From positions 1 to 16,922 of the forward strand of contig DFGZ01000161.1 in NCBI GenBank assembly GCA_002371295.1: DNA of 16,922 nt, written 5' to 3'. This stretch comes from Oribacterium sp. UBA3737. GTDB lineage: Bacteria; Bacillota_A; Clostridia; Lachnospirales; Lachnospiraceae. Within the stretch, counting starts at the first letter, position 1. The number at the start of each line of letters is the position of its first letter. The translations under genes and the position numbers were made by a program. The notes beneath the pieces are model-generated. The model saw nothing but the letters and a program-made list of their open reading frames with translations, was not told the DNA's origin and did no database searches. Positions 7,727-14,204 of the stretch are shown piece after piece.

Positions 7727-8438
7727 AATGTTTTATAAAGGAGCGGCTGACCTGCTATTTCCCAGGAGATGCCCAATATGCGAGGAACCGGTGATGCCTA
7801 AGGGAGAACTCATCTGTCCGGAGTGTATTCGTGAAATCCATTTCATAAGGGAGCCTGCCTGTAAGGTGTGCGGGAGAGAAATAGGCACTAAGGAGGAAGA
7901 GCTCTGTTCTAACTGCAGGAGGCACAGGTTCAGCTTCGAATACGGATATGCTCTTATGAGCTACACCGATGTGGTGGCACATTCCATTACGAGAATTAAA
8001 TATACCGGTGCAAGGGAATATCTGGATTTTTACGGGCATATGGCAGTGAAGCTGTACGGCGACAGGATAAAGGCCATGGGAGTCGATGCCATAGTGCCCG
8101 TTCCTATACATAAGACCAGACTGATAAAACGAGGGTACAATCAGGCTCAGGTTCTTGCTGAAATAATGGGCAGGGAACTTCATATACCGGTTTATGAGGA
8201 TGCTTTACACAGAAATAAAAAAACCGCGGCATTAAAGGAACTTAATGCTGCGGAACGTCTTAAAAATCTGTCAAGTGCATTTTATGCGGGAGAAATCCCG
8301 AAGGATATGCACTCTGTACTTATAGTGGATGATATCTTTACCACCGGAGCTACCATGGAGGCCACCGGAAGGTGTCTTAAAAGGGCGGGGGTGGAAAAGA
8401 TATACTGCTTTTCTCTTGCAATCAAATCGGATATCTAG
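7716..8438 (+). CDS. comF: ComF-family phosphoribosyltransferase-like protein
   Basis: 240-aa protein related to ComF/GntX, which support DNA uptake or nucleotide salvage. The N-terminus has four CxxC pairs at residues 19/22, 34/37, 49/52 and 64/67, likely binding zinc. The C-terminus is a type-I phosphoribosyltransferase fold with the PRPP loop VDDIFTTGAT at 204-213. Earlier segments fit the family too: DAIVPVPIHKTRLIKRGYNQAQVLAE and KTAALKELNAAERLKNL. It starts at ATG 7716, 11 bases inside recD2, with AAGGGAG at 7702-7708; an ATG at 7728 is the alternative. The overlap indicates co-transcription and coupling with recD2. A competence role is not shown by anything else in the window. Confidence 0.9.
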   Translation: MQVKMFYKGAADLLFPRRCPICEEPVMPKGELICPECIREIHFIREPACKVCGREIGTKEEELCSNCRRHRFSFEYGYALMSYTDVVAHSITRIKYTGAREYLDFYGHMAVKLYGDRIKAMGVDAIVPVPIHKTRLIKRGYNQAQVLAEIMGRELHIPVYEDALHRNKKTAALKELNAAERLKNLSSAFYAGEIPKDMHSVLIVDDIFTTGATMEATGRCLKRAGVEKIYCFSLAIKSDI

Positions 8439-8443
8439 CTTTA

Positions 8444-9358
8444 TCAGACCATGTCATCGGTCCAGTAATCTCTTGCAAGGTCTATAAGGTCTCTCATTGG
8501 TTCGGAGAGATACTTATCCTTTCTGTATACCGCATAGGCATTCATGACAGGATGGGTCTTCAGCTTAATGAGCTGAACATCATCCGGGATGTCCACGTGG
8601 TGGGATGCGCCGATGAGGGCTGCACATTCATCTGCGGCTACAAGGGCAAGCTCATAGTTGATGCCCTCTGCATCCATATATACATCGGGTTCAAATCCGG
8701 CCTGTTCGAATACCTGCTCTGAAACGAATCGCTCTGTAGAGTCTTTCGGACCAAGGAAGAAAGGAACATCCTTGAATTTGCGGATGTCCATGACCTTTGT
8801 TCCGTCTTCTTCGTACTCGACCTCATTTACAAGGGGATTCGAGGAAGCTACCGCAAGTACCATCTCCACATGACTTAAGAGCTCATACTGCAGTCTGTAG
8901 TTCTGTTTGTCTCCCATAAGTATGATGCCGAGATCTATGGTTCCGTTCTTTACAAGCTCCTGGGCCTTCAGGCCTTTCATGATGTTGAGCTGCAATTTTA
9001 CAGTCGGATTCATCTTATGGAACTGTCTGTATATGGATGTCATCATGTAATCTGCTTCTATACCGGCTGCTCCAACGGCAATTTCTTCATTATGAAGCTT
9101 TGCTATGTCGGAGATACGGGAATAACAGTCCTTCTTCATGGCGATCATCTTTCTGGCTGTATCCACATAGATCCTGCCGGCTTCGGTGATGGACCATTCA
9201 TTTCCTCTTCTGTAGAACAGCTTTGTTCCGAGCTCTTTTTCGAGATTAAGAAGCTGAAGATTGAGGGCCGGCTGAGAGATAAAGAGCTTGTCAGCCGCTC
9301 TTGTTATATTCTTTTCTTCTGCGATGCGAATGATATTTTCAATACGTCGTAGATCCAT
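8444..9358 (-). CDS. LysR-family transcriptional regulator
   Basis: 304-aa regulator read on the minus strand. The open frame extends to 9421, but the family-typical N-terminus is MDLRRIENIIRIAEEKNIT at 9358, with a good AGGAAGAAGG ribosome site just upstream on that strand. The winged helix-turn-helix covers roughly residues 3-60 (ITRAADKLFISQPALNLQLLNLEKELG), and the rest is the effector-binding domain (EIAVGAAGIEADY...). Length is typical. It converges on comF with a 5-base gap and no evident terminator. LysR regulators often control a divergent gene; here the divergent unit is the ribosomal rpmG operon, so its target is probably elsewhere or only itself. The effector is unknown. Confidence 0.9.
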   Translation of the reverse strand: MDLRRIENIIRIAEEKNITRAADKLFISQPALNLQLLNLEKELGTKLFYRRGNEWSITEAGRIYVDTARKMIAMKKDCYSRISDIAKLHNEEIAVGAAGIEADYMMTSIYRQFHKMNPTVKLQLNIMKGLKAQELVKNGTIDLGIILMGDKQNYRLQYELLSHVEMVLAVASSNPLVNEVEYEEDGTKVMDIRKFKDVPFFLGPKDSTERFVSEQVFEQAGFEPDVYMDAEGINYELALVAADECAALIGASHHVDIPDDVQLIKLKTHPVMNAYAVYRKDKYLSEPMRDLIDLARDYWTDDMV

Positions 9359-9461
9359 AAAAGCCTTCTTCCTGATTTGATATGACAATGTCTTGCGAAT
9401 ATAAAAATCTGCACTGAACAATGATTGTCAAAAACCAAAAAACTTAAAAATGTAAGATATT

Positions 9462-9507
9462 TAATAGTATATAAGGTATTATAACTTATTACAATAGAAT
9501 GCGTGAA
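9462..9507 (-). promoter_or_regulatory. Candidate lysR promoter with overlapping inverted repeat
   Basis: On the minus strand TTCACG (9507-9502) is followed after 18 bases by a perfect TATAAT (9483-9478). TAATA (9462-9466) and TATTA (9477-9481) form a 5-bp inverted repeat with a 10-base spacer across the predicted start region, similar in layout to LysR T-N11-A sites and suggestive of self-regulation. The rest of the 308-base lysR-rpmG gap holds the promoter and hairpin listed separately and nothing else that I could see. Confidence 0.4.
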
Positions 9508-9550
9508 TGGTAATAAAAAATTTAAATAACAATCCATGGGACTGATTAGC

Positions 9551-9579
9551 TTGACGGGTACAGGAGGACATGTTATAGT
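9551..9579 (+). promoter_or_regulatory. Sigma-A promoter of the rpmG-secE-nusG-rplKA operon
   Basis: TTGACG (9551-9556), a 17-base spacer and TATAGT (9574-9579) match the housekeeping consensus closely. The next gene is rpmG at 9667, giving a leader of about 80 bases. Confidence 0.75.
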
Positions 9580-9593
9580 TTGCAGGTAAACAA

Positions 9594-9613
9594 GGGGCTA
9601 AGCCCTATTTTTT
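9594..9613 (+). terminator. Short hairpin with U-tract in the rpmG leader
   Basis: GGGC (9595-9598) pairs with GCCC (9602-9605) on a TAA loop with a flanking G-U pair, followed by A and six T's (9608-9613). It lies only about ten bases after the expected transcription start, so it could pause or attenuate early transcription, or mean nothing. Confidence 0.25.
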
Positions 9614-9666
9614 ATGCACTAATTTCGTAGTCATGCGGAGTTAAGAATCATTGGAGGTGAACAGCC

Positions 9667-9816
9667 GTGCGCACAAAGATTATTTTAGCATGTACAGAAT
9701 GTAAGCAGAGAAATTACTTCACGACTAAGGAAAAGAAGAACCATCCTGAGAGAATGGAAGTTCGTAAGTATTGCAGATTCTGTAAACAGCACACGCTTCA
9801 TAAGGAGACAAAGTAA
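9667..9816 (+). CDS. rpmG: 50S ribosomal protein L33
   Basis: A 49-aa gene starting with GTG and stopping at TAA 9814-9816. The protein begins [17 protein letters not shown] and ends [17 protein letters not shown], a clear L33 of the zinc-binding type with two CxxC pairs. GGAGGTGA (9653-9660) stands 9 bases (counted from GGAGG) before the GTG. The stop overlaps the secE start by one base (TAATG). L33 sits near the E site of the large subunit. rpmG-secE-nusG is the standard order in Firmicutes. Confidence 0.95.
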   Translation: MRTKIILACTECKQRNYFTTKEKKNHPERMEVRKYCRFCKQHTLHKETK

Positions 9817-10013
9817 TGGACGAAAAGAAGGGTTCTAGTATTCAGGGCTTCTTCAAGGGTCTTAAGACGGAATATAACAAGATTATTTTCCCGAATAGAC
9901 AGGACATTGTTAAGGAAACAACAGCTACAATTGTTGTAAGTTTACTTATCGGAGTTGTTATCGCAGTTCTTGATCTCATCATGAAGACGGGACTTGGCTT
10001 TATACTTAAGTAA
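9816..10013 (+). CDS. secE: Preprotein translocase subunit SecE
   Basis: 65-aa membrane protein of the SecYEG export channel. It has the short form typical of Gram-positive bacteria: a basic amphipathic start (IQGFFKGLKTEYNKIIFPNR), then one membrane span (about residues 33-58, ETTATIVVSLLIGVVIAVLDL). The start is coupled to rpmG by a TAATG overlap, and nusG follows after 11 bases. Confidence 0.93.
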   Translation: MDEKKGSSIQGFFKGLKTEYNKIIFPNRQDIVKETTATIVVSLLIGVVIAVLDLIMKTGLGFILK

Positions 10014-10024
10014 AGGGGATATCG

Positions 10025-10555
10025 ATGTCAGAGACAAATTCTGCAGCTCGTTGGTATGTAGCTCATACCTATTCAGGCTACGAGAACAAGGTTAAGATGG
10101 ATCTTGAAAAGACAATCGAAAACCGTGGTCTTCAGGATCTTATTCTTGAAGTCAGCGTTCCAATGCAGCCGGTCATCGAAATGAAGAACGGCGTTGAAAA
10201 GAAGACTGACAAGAAAATGTTCCCGGGCTATGTTCTTGTAAACATGGTTATGAATCAGGAAACCTGGTACGTTGTGAGAAATACACGTGGCGTCACCGGT
10301 TTTGTTGGCCCAGGATCAGAGCCGACACCTCTTTCAGAAGAGGAAATCAGAGCCCTTGGCTATAGAAAGTCAGAGGTTCTCGTAGACTTCGCTATCGGCG
10401 ATTCAGTATCTGTAAATTCCGGATCATGGAAGGGTACTGTAGGAGTAATAAGCGAAATCAATGATCAGAAGAAGACCGTAACTATCTTAGTTGAGATGTT
10501 CGGCAGAGAAACTCCGGTAGAGTTATCATACGGAGAAGTAGAAAAGCTTAGATAA
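10025..10555 (+). CDS. nusG: Transcription termination/antitermination factor NusG
   Basis: 176-aa factor that binds RNA polymerase and links transcription to translation or pausing. The NGN domain is seen at RWYVAHTYSGYENKVK, MFPGYVLVNM and WYVVRNTRGVTGFVG. The C-terminal KOW motif is GDSVSVNSGSWKGTVGVIS with MFGRETPVEL at the end. The start ATG 10025 has AAAGGGGAT upstream. Length is normal. Confidence 0.96.
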   Translation: MSETNSAARWYVAHTYSGYENKVKMDLEKTIENRGLQDLILEVSVPMQPVIEMKNGVEKKTDKKMFPGYVLVNMVMNQETWYVVRNTRGVTGFVGPGSEPTPLSEEEIRALGYRKSEVLVDFAIGDSVSVNSGSWKGTVGVISEINDQKKTVTILVEMFGRETPVELSYGEVEKLR

Positions 10556-10567
10556 CAAAGTTTGGGA

Positions 10568-10592
10568 GGGTTAGCGCTTTATGCGGCTACCC
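10568..10592 (+). promoter_or_regulatory. Stable hairpin between nusG and rplK
   Basis: GGG-TAG-CGC on the left (10568-10577, one bulged T) pairs with GCG-CTA-CCC on the right (10583-10592, one bulged G) around a TTTAT loop, giving nine base pairs. No T run follows, so it is not an intrinsic terminator. It may serve pausing, mRNA processing or L11/L1 control. The ribosome site AAGGAGGTG (10605-10613) lies just downstream. Confidence 0.5.
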
Positions 10593-10618
10593 CGCAATTA
10601 CCACAAGGAGGTGCCTCA

Positions 10619-11044
10619 ATGGCAAAGAAGGTAGAAGGTTACATTAAGTTACAGATTCCAGCTGGTAAAGCAACACCAGCTCCACCAGTAGGTCCTGCTC
10701 TTGGACAGCATGGTGTAAATATCGTTGCATTCACAAAGGAATTTAACGCAAGAACAGCTAACGAGGGAGACGTTATCATCCCTGTAGTTATCACTGTTTA
10801 TGCTGATAGAAGTTTTAGCTTCATCACAAAGACTCCTCCAGCTGCAGTCCTCATCAAGAAGGCTTGTAAGCTTCAGAAGGCTTCAGGTGAGCCAAACAAG
10901 AACAAGGTTGCTACAATCAGTAAGGCTGATCTTCAGAAGATTGCAGAGACAAAGATGAAGGATCTTAACGCTGCATCACTTGAAGCTGCTATGTCTATGA
11001 TCGCTGGAACATGCAGATCTATGGGCGTTGAAGTAGAGAAGTAA
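10619..11044 (+). CDS. rplK: 50S ribosomal protein L11
   Basis: 141-aa protein, the standard L11 length, starting [20 protein letters not shown] at the ATG at 10619. An open extension to 10562 is rejected because it would translate the hairpin and AAGGAGGTG ribosome site (10605-10613). Signature stretches include [22 protein letters not shown] and the C-terminal RNA-binding end [16 protein letters not shown]11 forms the GTPase-associated stalk base with 23S rRNA and supports stringent-response RelA activation. rplA follows directly. Confidence 0.96.
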   Translation: MAKKVEGYIKLQIPAGKATPAPPVGPALGQHGVNIVAFTKEFNARTANEGDVIIPVVITVYADRSFSFITKTPPAAVLIKKACKLQKASGEPNKNKVATISKADLQKIAETKMKDLNAASLEAAMSMIAGTCRSMGVEVEK

Positions 11045-11062
11045 TAGGGAGGTCAACTGATT

Positions 11063-11755
11063 ATGAAAACAGGTAAGAGATATAATGCAGCTGCTCAGGG
11101 CGTAGACAGAGCTGTTAAGTACAGTGCAGTAGACGCTATCGAGCTTGTAAAGAAGAATGCAACAGCAAAATTCGACGAGACCGTTGAACTTCACATCAGA
11201 ACAGGTTGTGACTCACGTCACGCTGATCAGCAGGTTCGTGGTTCCGTTGTACTTCCTGCCGGCACAGGTAAGAAGGTTAGAATCCTCGTATTTGCAAAGG
11301 GCGCTAAGGCTGATGAAGCTCAGGCAGCCGGTGCAGATTTCGTAGGAGCTGAGGAACTTGTTCCTAAGATCCAGGGTGGTTGGTTTGATTACGATGTAGT
11401 AATCGCTACACCTGATATGATGGGTGTTGTAGGACGTATCGGACGTCTTCTCGGACCTAAGGGTCTCATGCCAAACCCTAAGACAGGTACTGTTACTATG
11501 GACGTTGCCAAGGCTATCGCTGATACTAAGGCAGGTAAGGTAGAGTATCGTCTTGATAAGGCGAACATCATCCACGTTCCAGTAGGAAAGGCTTCATTCG
11601 AGACAGAGAAGCTTCAGGAGAACCTTAACACACTCATGGCAGCTATCGTTAAGGCAAGACCTGCAACACTTAAGGGACAGTTTATGAAGTCAGCTACTCT
11701 GACATCAACAATGGGTCCTGGAGTTAAGCTTGATACTGTTCAGTTCGGTGCTTAA
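11063..11755 (+). CDS. rplA: 50S ribosomal protein L1
   Basis: 230-aa L1, normal length. Recognisable segments are [25 protein letters not shown], the [31 protein letters not shown] signature region, and [24 protein letters not shown] near the end. GGGAGGTC (11047-11054) is the ribosome site. It binds 23S rRNA at the mobile L1 stalk and in many bacteria represses its own operon. A new promoter begins just after its stop. Confidence 0.96.
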   Translation: MKTGKRYNAAAQGVDRAVKYSAVDAIELVKKNATAKFDETVELHIRTGCDSRHADQQVRGSVVLPAGTGKKVRILVFAKGAKADEAQAAGADFVGAEELVPKIQGGWFDYDVVIATPDMMGVVGRIGRLLGPKGLMPNPKTGTVTMDVAKAIADTKAGKVEYRLDKANIIHVPVGKASFETEKLQENLNTLMAAIVKARPATLKGQFMKSATLTSTMGPGVKLDTVQFGA

Positions 11756-11772
11756 TTTATTTTATTTAGTTA

Positions 11773-11801
11773 TTGACAATCCTTTTGATGGATGTTAATA
11801 T
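11773..11801 (+). promoter_or_regulatory. Promoter for rplJ-rplL
   Basis: A perfect TTGACA (11773-11778), a 17-base spacer and TAATAT (11796-11801, 4 of 6 matches) lie 17 bases after the rplA stop. It drives the L10-leader RNA and rplJ-rplL in addition to read-through from upstream. Confidence 0.6.
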
Positions 11802-11805
11802 ACGC

Positions 11806-11930
11806 AACGTATTAACCCGAAGACAGCAGGTGGTGCCGTAAGGTACCGTAAGACAGAACGCCTGCCGAGGAAAGATACAAACTGTTTTGTTTGTTCTACC
11901 CCATGTCTTTTCGGCATGGGGTTTTCCTTT
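11806..11930 (+). ncRNA. L10 leader (ribosomal protein L10/L12 autoregulatory element)
   Basis: The region has the features of the Firmicutes L10 leader: a GAAGACAGCAGGTG block, a helix GCAGGTG (11826-11832) with CGCCTGC (11859-11865), an inner helix GGTGCC/GGTACC on a GTAA loop (11832-11847), and a CTGCCGAGG block. A terminator hairpin (11899-11921) with T's follows before rplJ. In the known family, excess L10(L12)4 binds the leader and favours termination. Recognition here is by memory of conserved blocks, not a covariance search. Confidence 0.85.
11899..11925 (+). terminator. Attenuator terminator of the L10 leader
   Basis: CCCCATGTC (11899-11907) pairs with GGCATGGGG (11913-11921, one T-G pair) over a TTTTC loop, followed by TTTT. 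It stands 50 bases before rplJ and is the expression platform of the leader. Confidence 0.8.
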
Positions 11931-11975
11931 TAGAAAGGTTTATACGAAAAATCTTATAAGGAGGAAAAACCGTAA

Positions 11976-12470
11976 ATGGCAAAGGTTGAAATTAAACAGC
12001 CAATCGTTGACGAGATCAAGGCACTTTTTGATGGTGCTGTAGCTGTTACTGCCGTTGATTACCTCGGACTTACTGTTGAGCAGGATACAAATCTTCGTAA
12101 GCAGTTAAGAGAGGCTGGTGTTCAGTACAAGGTTTACAAGAACACTCTTATCAAGAGAGCAGCAGAGGGCACAGATTTCGCACAGCTTGATTCTGTACTT
12201 GAGGGTCCTACAGCTATTGCAGTATCAAAGGATGATCCTGCAGCAGCAGCTAGAATCATTGCAAAGTTTGCTAAGAATGCTCCTAAGCTTGAGCTTAAGG
12301 CAGCAGTTGCTGAGGGCAAGCTTTATGATCAGAATGAGGTTCAGGCTCTTGCAGCAATCCCTTCAAGAGACGAGCTTCTCGGAAGACTTTGTGGTTCTCT
12401 TCAGAGCCCAATCACAAACTTCGCACGCGTTATCAATCAGATTGCGGAGAAGAGCGAGCCGGCAGCTTAA
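11976..12470 (+). CDS. rplJ: 50S ribosomal protein L10
   Basis: 164-aa stalk protein that anchors L7/L12 dimers to the ribosome. Typical segments are VDYLGLTVEQDTNLRKQLR, YKVYKNTLIKRAAEGT and the EGPTAIAVSKDDPAAAARII block. The C-terminal helix (LGRLCGSLQSPITNFARVINQI) binds L12. AAGGAGG (11959-11965) lies 10 bases before the ATG. Expression is likely set by the leader upstream. Confidence 0.95.
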   Translation: MAKVEIKQPIVDEIKALFDGAVAVTAVDYLGLTVEQDTNLRKQLREAGVQYKVYKNTLIKRAAEGTDFAQLDSVLEGPTAIAVSKDDPAAAARIIAKFAKNAPKLELKAAVAEGKLYDQNEVQALAAIPSRDELLGRLCGSLQSPITNFARVINQIAEKSEPAA

Positions 12471-12488
12471 TAACAGGCTTCTGGCGTC

Positions 12489-12544
12489 CTGAAGCGGCAT
12501 GAGCTTCAGTTGTGGTCGAGAGATCACAGAGCAATGTAAATTGC
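12489..12544 (+). other. Three tandem hairpins between rplJ and rplL
   Basis: The 138-base rplJ-rplL gap contains three consecutive hairpins: CTGAAGC/GCTTCAG (12489-12509, 7 bp); TGTGGTC/GATCACA closed by a GAGA loop (12511-12528, 7 pairs with one G-U); and GCAAT/ATTGC closed by a GTAA loop (12531-12544). Two loops are GNRA tetraloops. A further small GTGC/GCAC hairpin lies nearer rplL. Such structures could raise rplL mRNA stability or expression over rplJ, since four or more L12 copies are needed per L10. Confidence 0.55.
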
Positions 12545-12608
12545 GATATAAGATTGTAAATTTTGATATGTGCTACAGGCACGATATTTCTAAATGGAGG
12601 AAATTAAA

Positions 12609-12980
12609 ATGGCTAAGTTAACTACAGAAGAGTTTATCGCAGCTATCAAGGAGCTTTCTGTTGTAGAGCTTAATGACCTTGTAAAGGCTGTTGAGGAAGA
12701 GTTTGGCGTTTCTGCTGCTGCAGGCGTTGTTGTTGCAGGTGCTGCTGCTGCAGCTCCAGCTGAGGAGAAGACTGAGTTCGACGTTGAGCTTACAGAGGTA
12801 GGCGCAGAGAAGATCAAGGTTATCAAGGTTGTTCGTGAGGCTACTGGTCTTGGTCTTAAGGAAGCTAAGGAAGCTGTTGAGTCTGCTCCTAAGGTACTTA
12901 AGGAGGCTGCTCCTAAGGCTGAGGCTGAGGAGCTCAAGAAGAAGCTTGAGGAAGTTGGAGCTAAGGTTACTCTTAAGTAA
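12609..12980 (+). CDS. rplL: 50S ribosomal protein L7/L12
   Basis: 123-aa stalk protein starting [21 protein letters not shown] at ATG 12609. An in-frame ATG at 12594 is rejected because it overlaps the GGAGG ribosome site (12596-12600). The N-terminal dimerisation domain, an Ala-rich hinge ([15 protein letters not shown]), and the conserved C-terminal domain ([24 protein letters not shown]) that recruits translation GTPases are all visible. The gene is followed by a strong terminator rather than rpoB. Confidence 0.97.
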   Translation: MAKLTTEEFIAAIKELSVVELNDLVKAVEEEFGVSAAAGVVVAGAAAAAPAEEKTEFDVELTEVGAEKIKVIKVVREATGLGLKEAKEAVESAPKVLKEAAPKAEAEELKKKLEEVGAKVTLK

Positions 12981-13012
12981 TTCAGTCTTTATTAAAAGCA
13001 TTAACAGAGAAG

Positions 13013-13041
13013 GTGTATGGAATATTCCATACACTTTTTTT
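13013..13041 (+). terminator. Terminator of the rplJL transcript
   Basis: A perfect 22-base palindrome (13013-13034; arms GTGTATGGAAT / ATTCCATACAC) followed by seven T's. It ends the ribosomal-protein operon 33 bases after rplL. Confidence 0.93.
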
Positions 13042-13052
13042 ATTCGTGATAA

Positions 13053-13099
13053 GGCTGTCAAACTCATGTAGTGCGTGCAAGTATATGCATTGGACAGCC
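13053..13099. other. Unassigned two-part hairpin downstream of rplL
   Basis: GGCTGTC (13053-13059) pairs with GACAGCC (13093-13099), and inside it CATGTA pairs with TATATG (one G-U) around an 11-base loop. It lies between two terminators with no gene in 12981-13226. It may belong to a small RNA ending at the next terminator, or be a remnant of a repeat element. No promoter was convincing. Confidence 0.35.
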
Positions 13100-13136
13100 A
13101 ACGTGGAATTTAGAAAGGTATGTTCCTTCCCAGTTG

Positions 13137-13191
13137 AAAAGCCGTCAAATGACCACTCCTGTAAAGGCAGCGGCCATTTGACGGCTTTTTT
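13137..13191. terminator. Long, probably bidirectional terminator between rplL and tetR
   Basis: AAAAGCCGTCAAATG (13137-13151) pairs perfectly with CATTTGACGGCTTTT (13175-13189), 15 bp, enclosing a 23-base loop that can form its own CCT-GTAA-AGG mini-hairpin. T's follow on the plus strand and T's also follow on the minus strand, so it can end transcripts from both sides, including tetR. Confidence 0.85.
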
Positions 13192-13226
13192 ATGACCTCC
13201 TTACAGTGCCACACGGCAAGTTTAAT

Positions 13227-13805
13227 TCATGCGGCTAAACTGTAGTAATCCAGAACTCTGGATAATTCGAACTGAAGAGCAGCTTTTAAATCGAACTGAT
13301 CTGTTCCGATAGCCCAGCAATAGGCGATTCCTCTGAATGTGTAGAGAATGGAATTCGCTATAGTTTCCGGAGAATACTCGGAAGAAAATTCCTTTTCATT
13401 TATAGCGTCACGTGCCAGATCAGTAAGGGTGCTTTCAAGAGCTTTTGATCTGTTAATGTTTAGATCTCTTCCAAGCATGCGGATAATGCAGATTTCTGGT
13501 CCTTCATACACTATGAAATCCGCAATAAGATTAGTAAAGAGAGACAGTATCTGGCCTTTTCTTGTGGGAATGGAAGGATCGTAAGCTCTTTGTCTTATAA
13601 TATCTTCATTTCCGGCGGTACGGTTTATAAGTATATCCGCTTTATTTTTGAAATGATAATATAAAGCACCCGTTGTTATATCGAGCTCGGAGGCTATCTG
13701 ACGGACACTGACATTGTCATAGCCATACTCTTTGAATAACTGAAATGCCTTATCTGAAATTTTCTCTTTGGTGCCTTTTTGTAATGTTTCCTTGGAATTG
13801 TTCAT
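13227..13805 (-). CDS. TetR-family transcriptional regulator
   Basis: 192-aa regulator on the minus strand. The N-terminal DNA-binding domain is clear (KEKISDKAFQLFKEYGYDNVSVRQIASELDITTGALYYHF, helix-turn-helix about residues 32-51), and the all-helical ligand domain follows. The ligand cannot be inferred because that part is not conserved in the family. The start ATG at 13805 has only a weak GGGT-like ribosome site. It is divergent from the secreted flavoprotein at 14205, across 399 bases with palindromes, so that gene and tetR itself are the likely targets (inference). The downstream end is served by the terminator at 13137-13191. Confidence 0.92.
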   Translation of the reverse strand: MNNSKETLQKGTKEKISDKAFQLFKEYGYDNVSVRQIASELDITTGALYYHFKNKADILINRTAGNEDIIRQRAYDPSIPTRKGQILSLFTNLIADFIVYEGPEICIIRMLGRDLNINRSKALESTLTDLARDAINEKEFSSEYSPETIANSILYTFRGIAYCWAIGTDQFDLKAALQFELSRVLDYYSLAA

Positions 13806-14204
13806 TTTGCTTACCCGTATTAAGATTAGATTTTTTCTGAAAAAATATGATGCTATGAGATTTCAAACAATGAAATCACACATAACCCATTATAAATTAA
13901 AAATTGAAAATACGACATTGAATATAGAAAAATTTACGAAAAAATCAGAAAAAATCAGTTGAATTCTACCCCAATGGTAGTTTTATATACTAAATTAAGA
14001 AAAAAATTTTTAAAACTAAGAACATAACAAATTATGTATAGCGTGTGACATTGCCGGATGTTAATATGTTACACGTTAGATTGACTGAATAATGACAATG
14101 CAAAAAAAAGAAGAAATAATTATTATAATCGTATTCTATTTCGTTATAATTTGTCGACTATATATTTGTATGGTCATTATTTCTTGTTCAAGAGAGGTGA
14201 AATT
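13806..14204. promoter_or_regulatory. tetR-flavoprotein intergenic region
   Basis: AT-rich 399-base region with no gene. Besides the 13859-13877 palindrome it holds: the minus-strand TATAAT (13889-13894, poor -35); two direct copies of GAAAAAATCA (13938-13947 and 13948-13957); a palindrome CTACC-CCAAT-GGTAG (13966-13980); a long imperfect inverted repeat (arms 14040-14050 and 14067-14077, GTGTGACA...TGTTACAC); and two plus-strand TATAAT sequences (14124-14129, 14145-14150) without clear -35 boxes, possible starts for the flavoprotein gene. The ribosome site is GAGAGGTGA before ATG 14205. Confidence 0.5.
13859..13877. promoter_or_regulatory. Candidate TetR operator near the tetR start region
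   Basis: GATTTCA-AACAA-TGAAATC is a 7-5-7 perfect palindrome, a typical TetR-family operator size. It lies just downstream of a TATAAT on the minus strand (13894-13889), so it would sit at about +5 to +23 of the tetR transcript, as expected for autorepression. Confidence 0.45.

Noticed and set aside
9359..9421. Upstream ATG of the LysR gene
   Set aside because: The residues before MDLRRIEN are not family-like, and a good AGGAAGAAGG site precedes the 9358 start.
10562..10618. Extension of rplK upstream of ATG 10619
   Set aside because: It would translate the intergenic hairpin and the AAGGAGGTG ribosome site; L11 is 141 aa from 10619, its normal length.
12594..12608. Earlier ATG for rplL
   Set aside because: It overlaps the ribosome site used for ATG 12609, which gives the standard MAKLT start.
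13013..13195. Short open frames between rplL and tetR
   Set aside because: They run through two terminator stems and have no ribosome site or recognisable sequence.
14151..14204. TTG-initiated extension of the flavoprotein
   Set aside because: The extension would precede the MKKR signal peptide and lacks a ribosome site; GAGAGGTGA fits ATG 14205.
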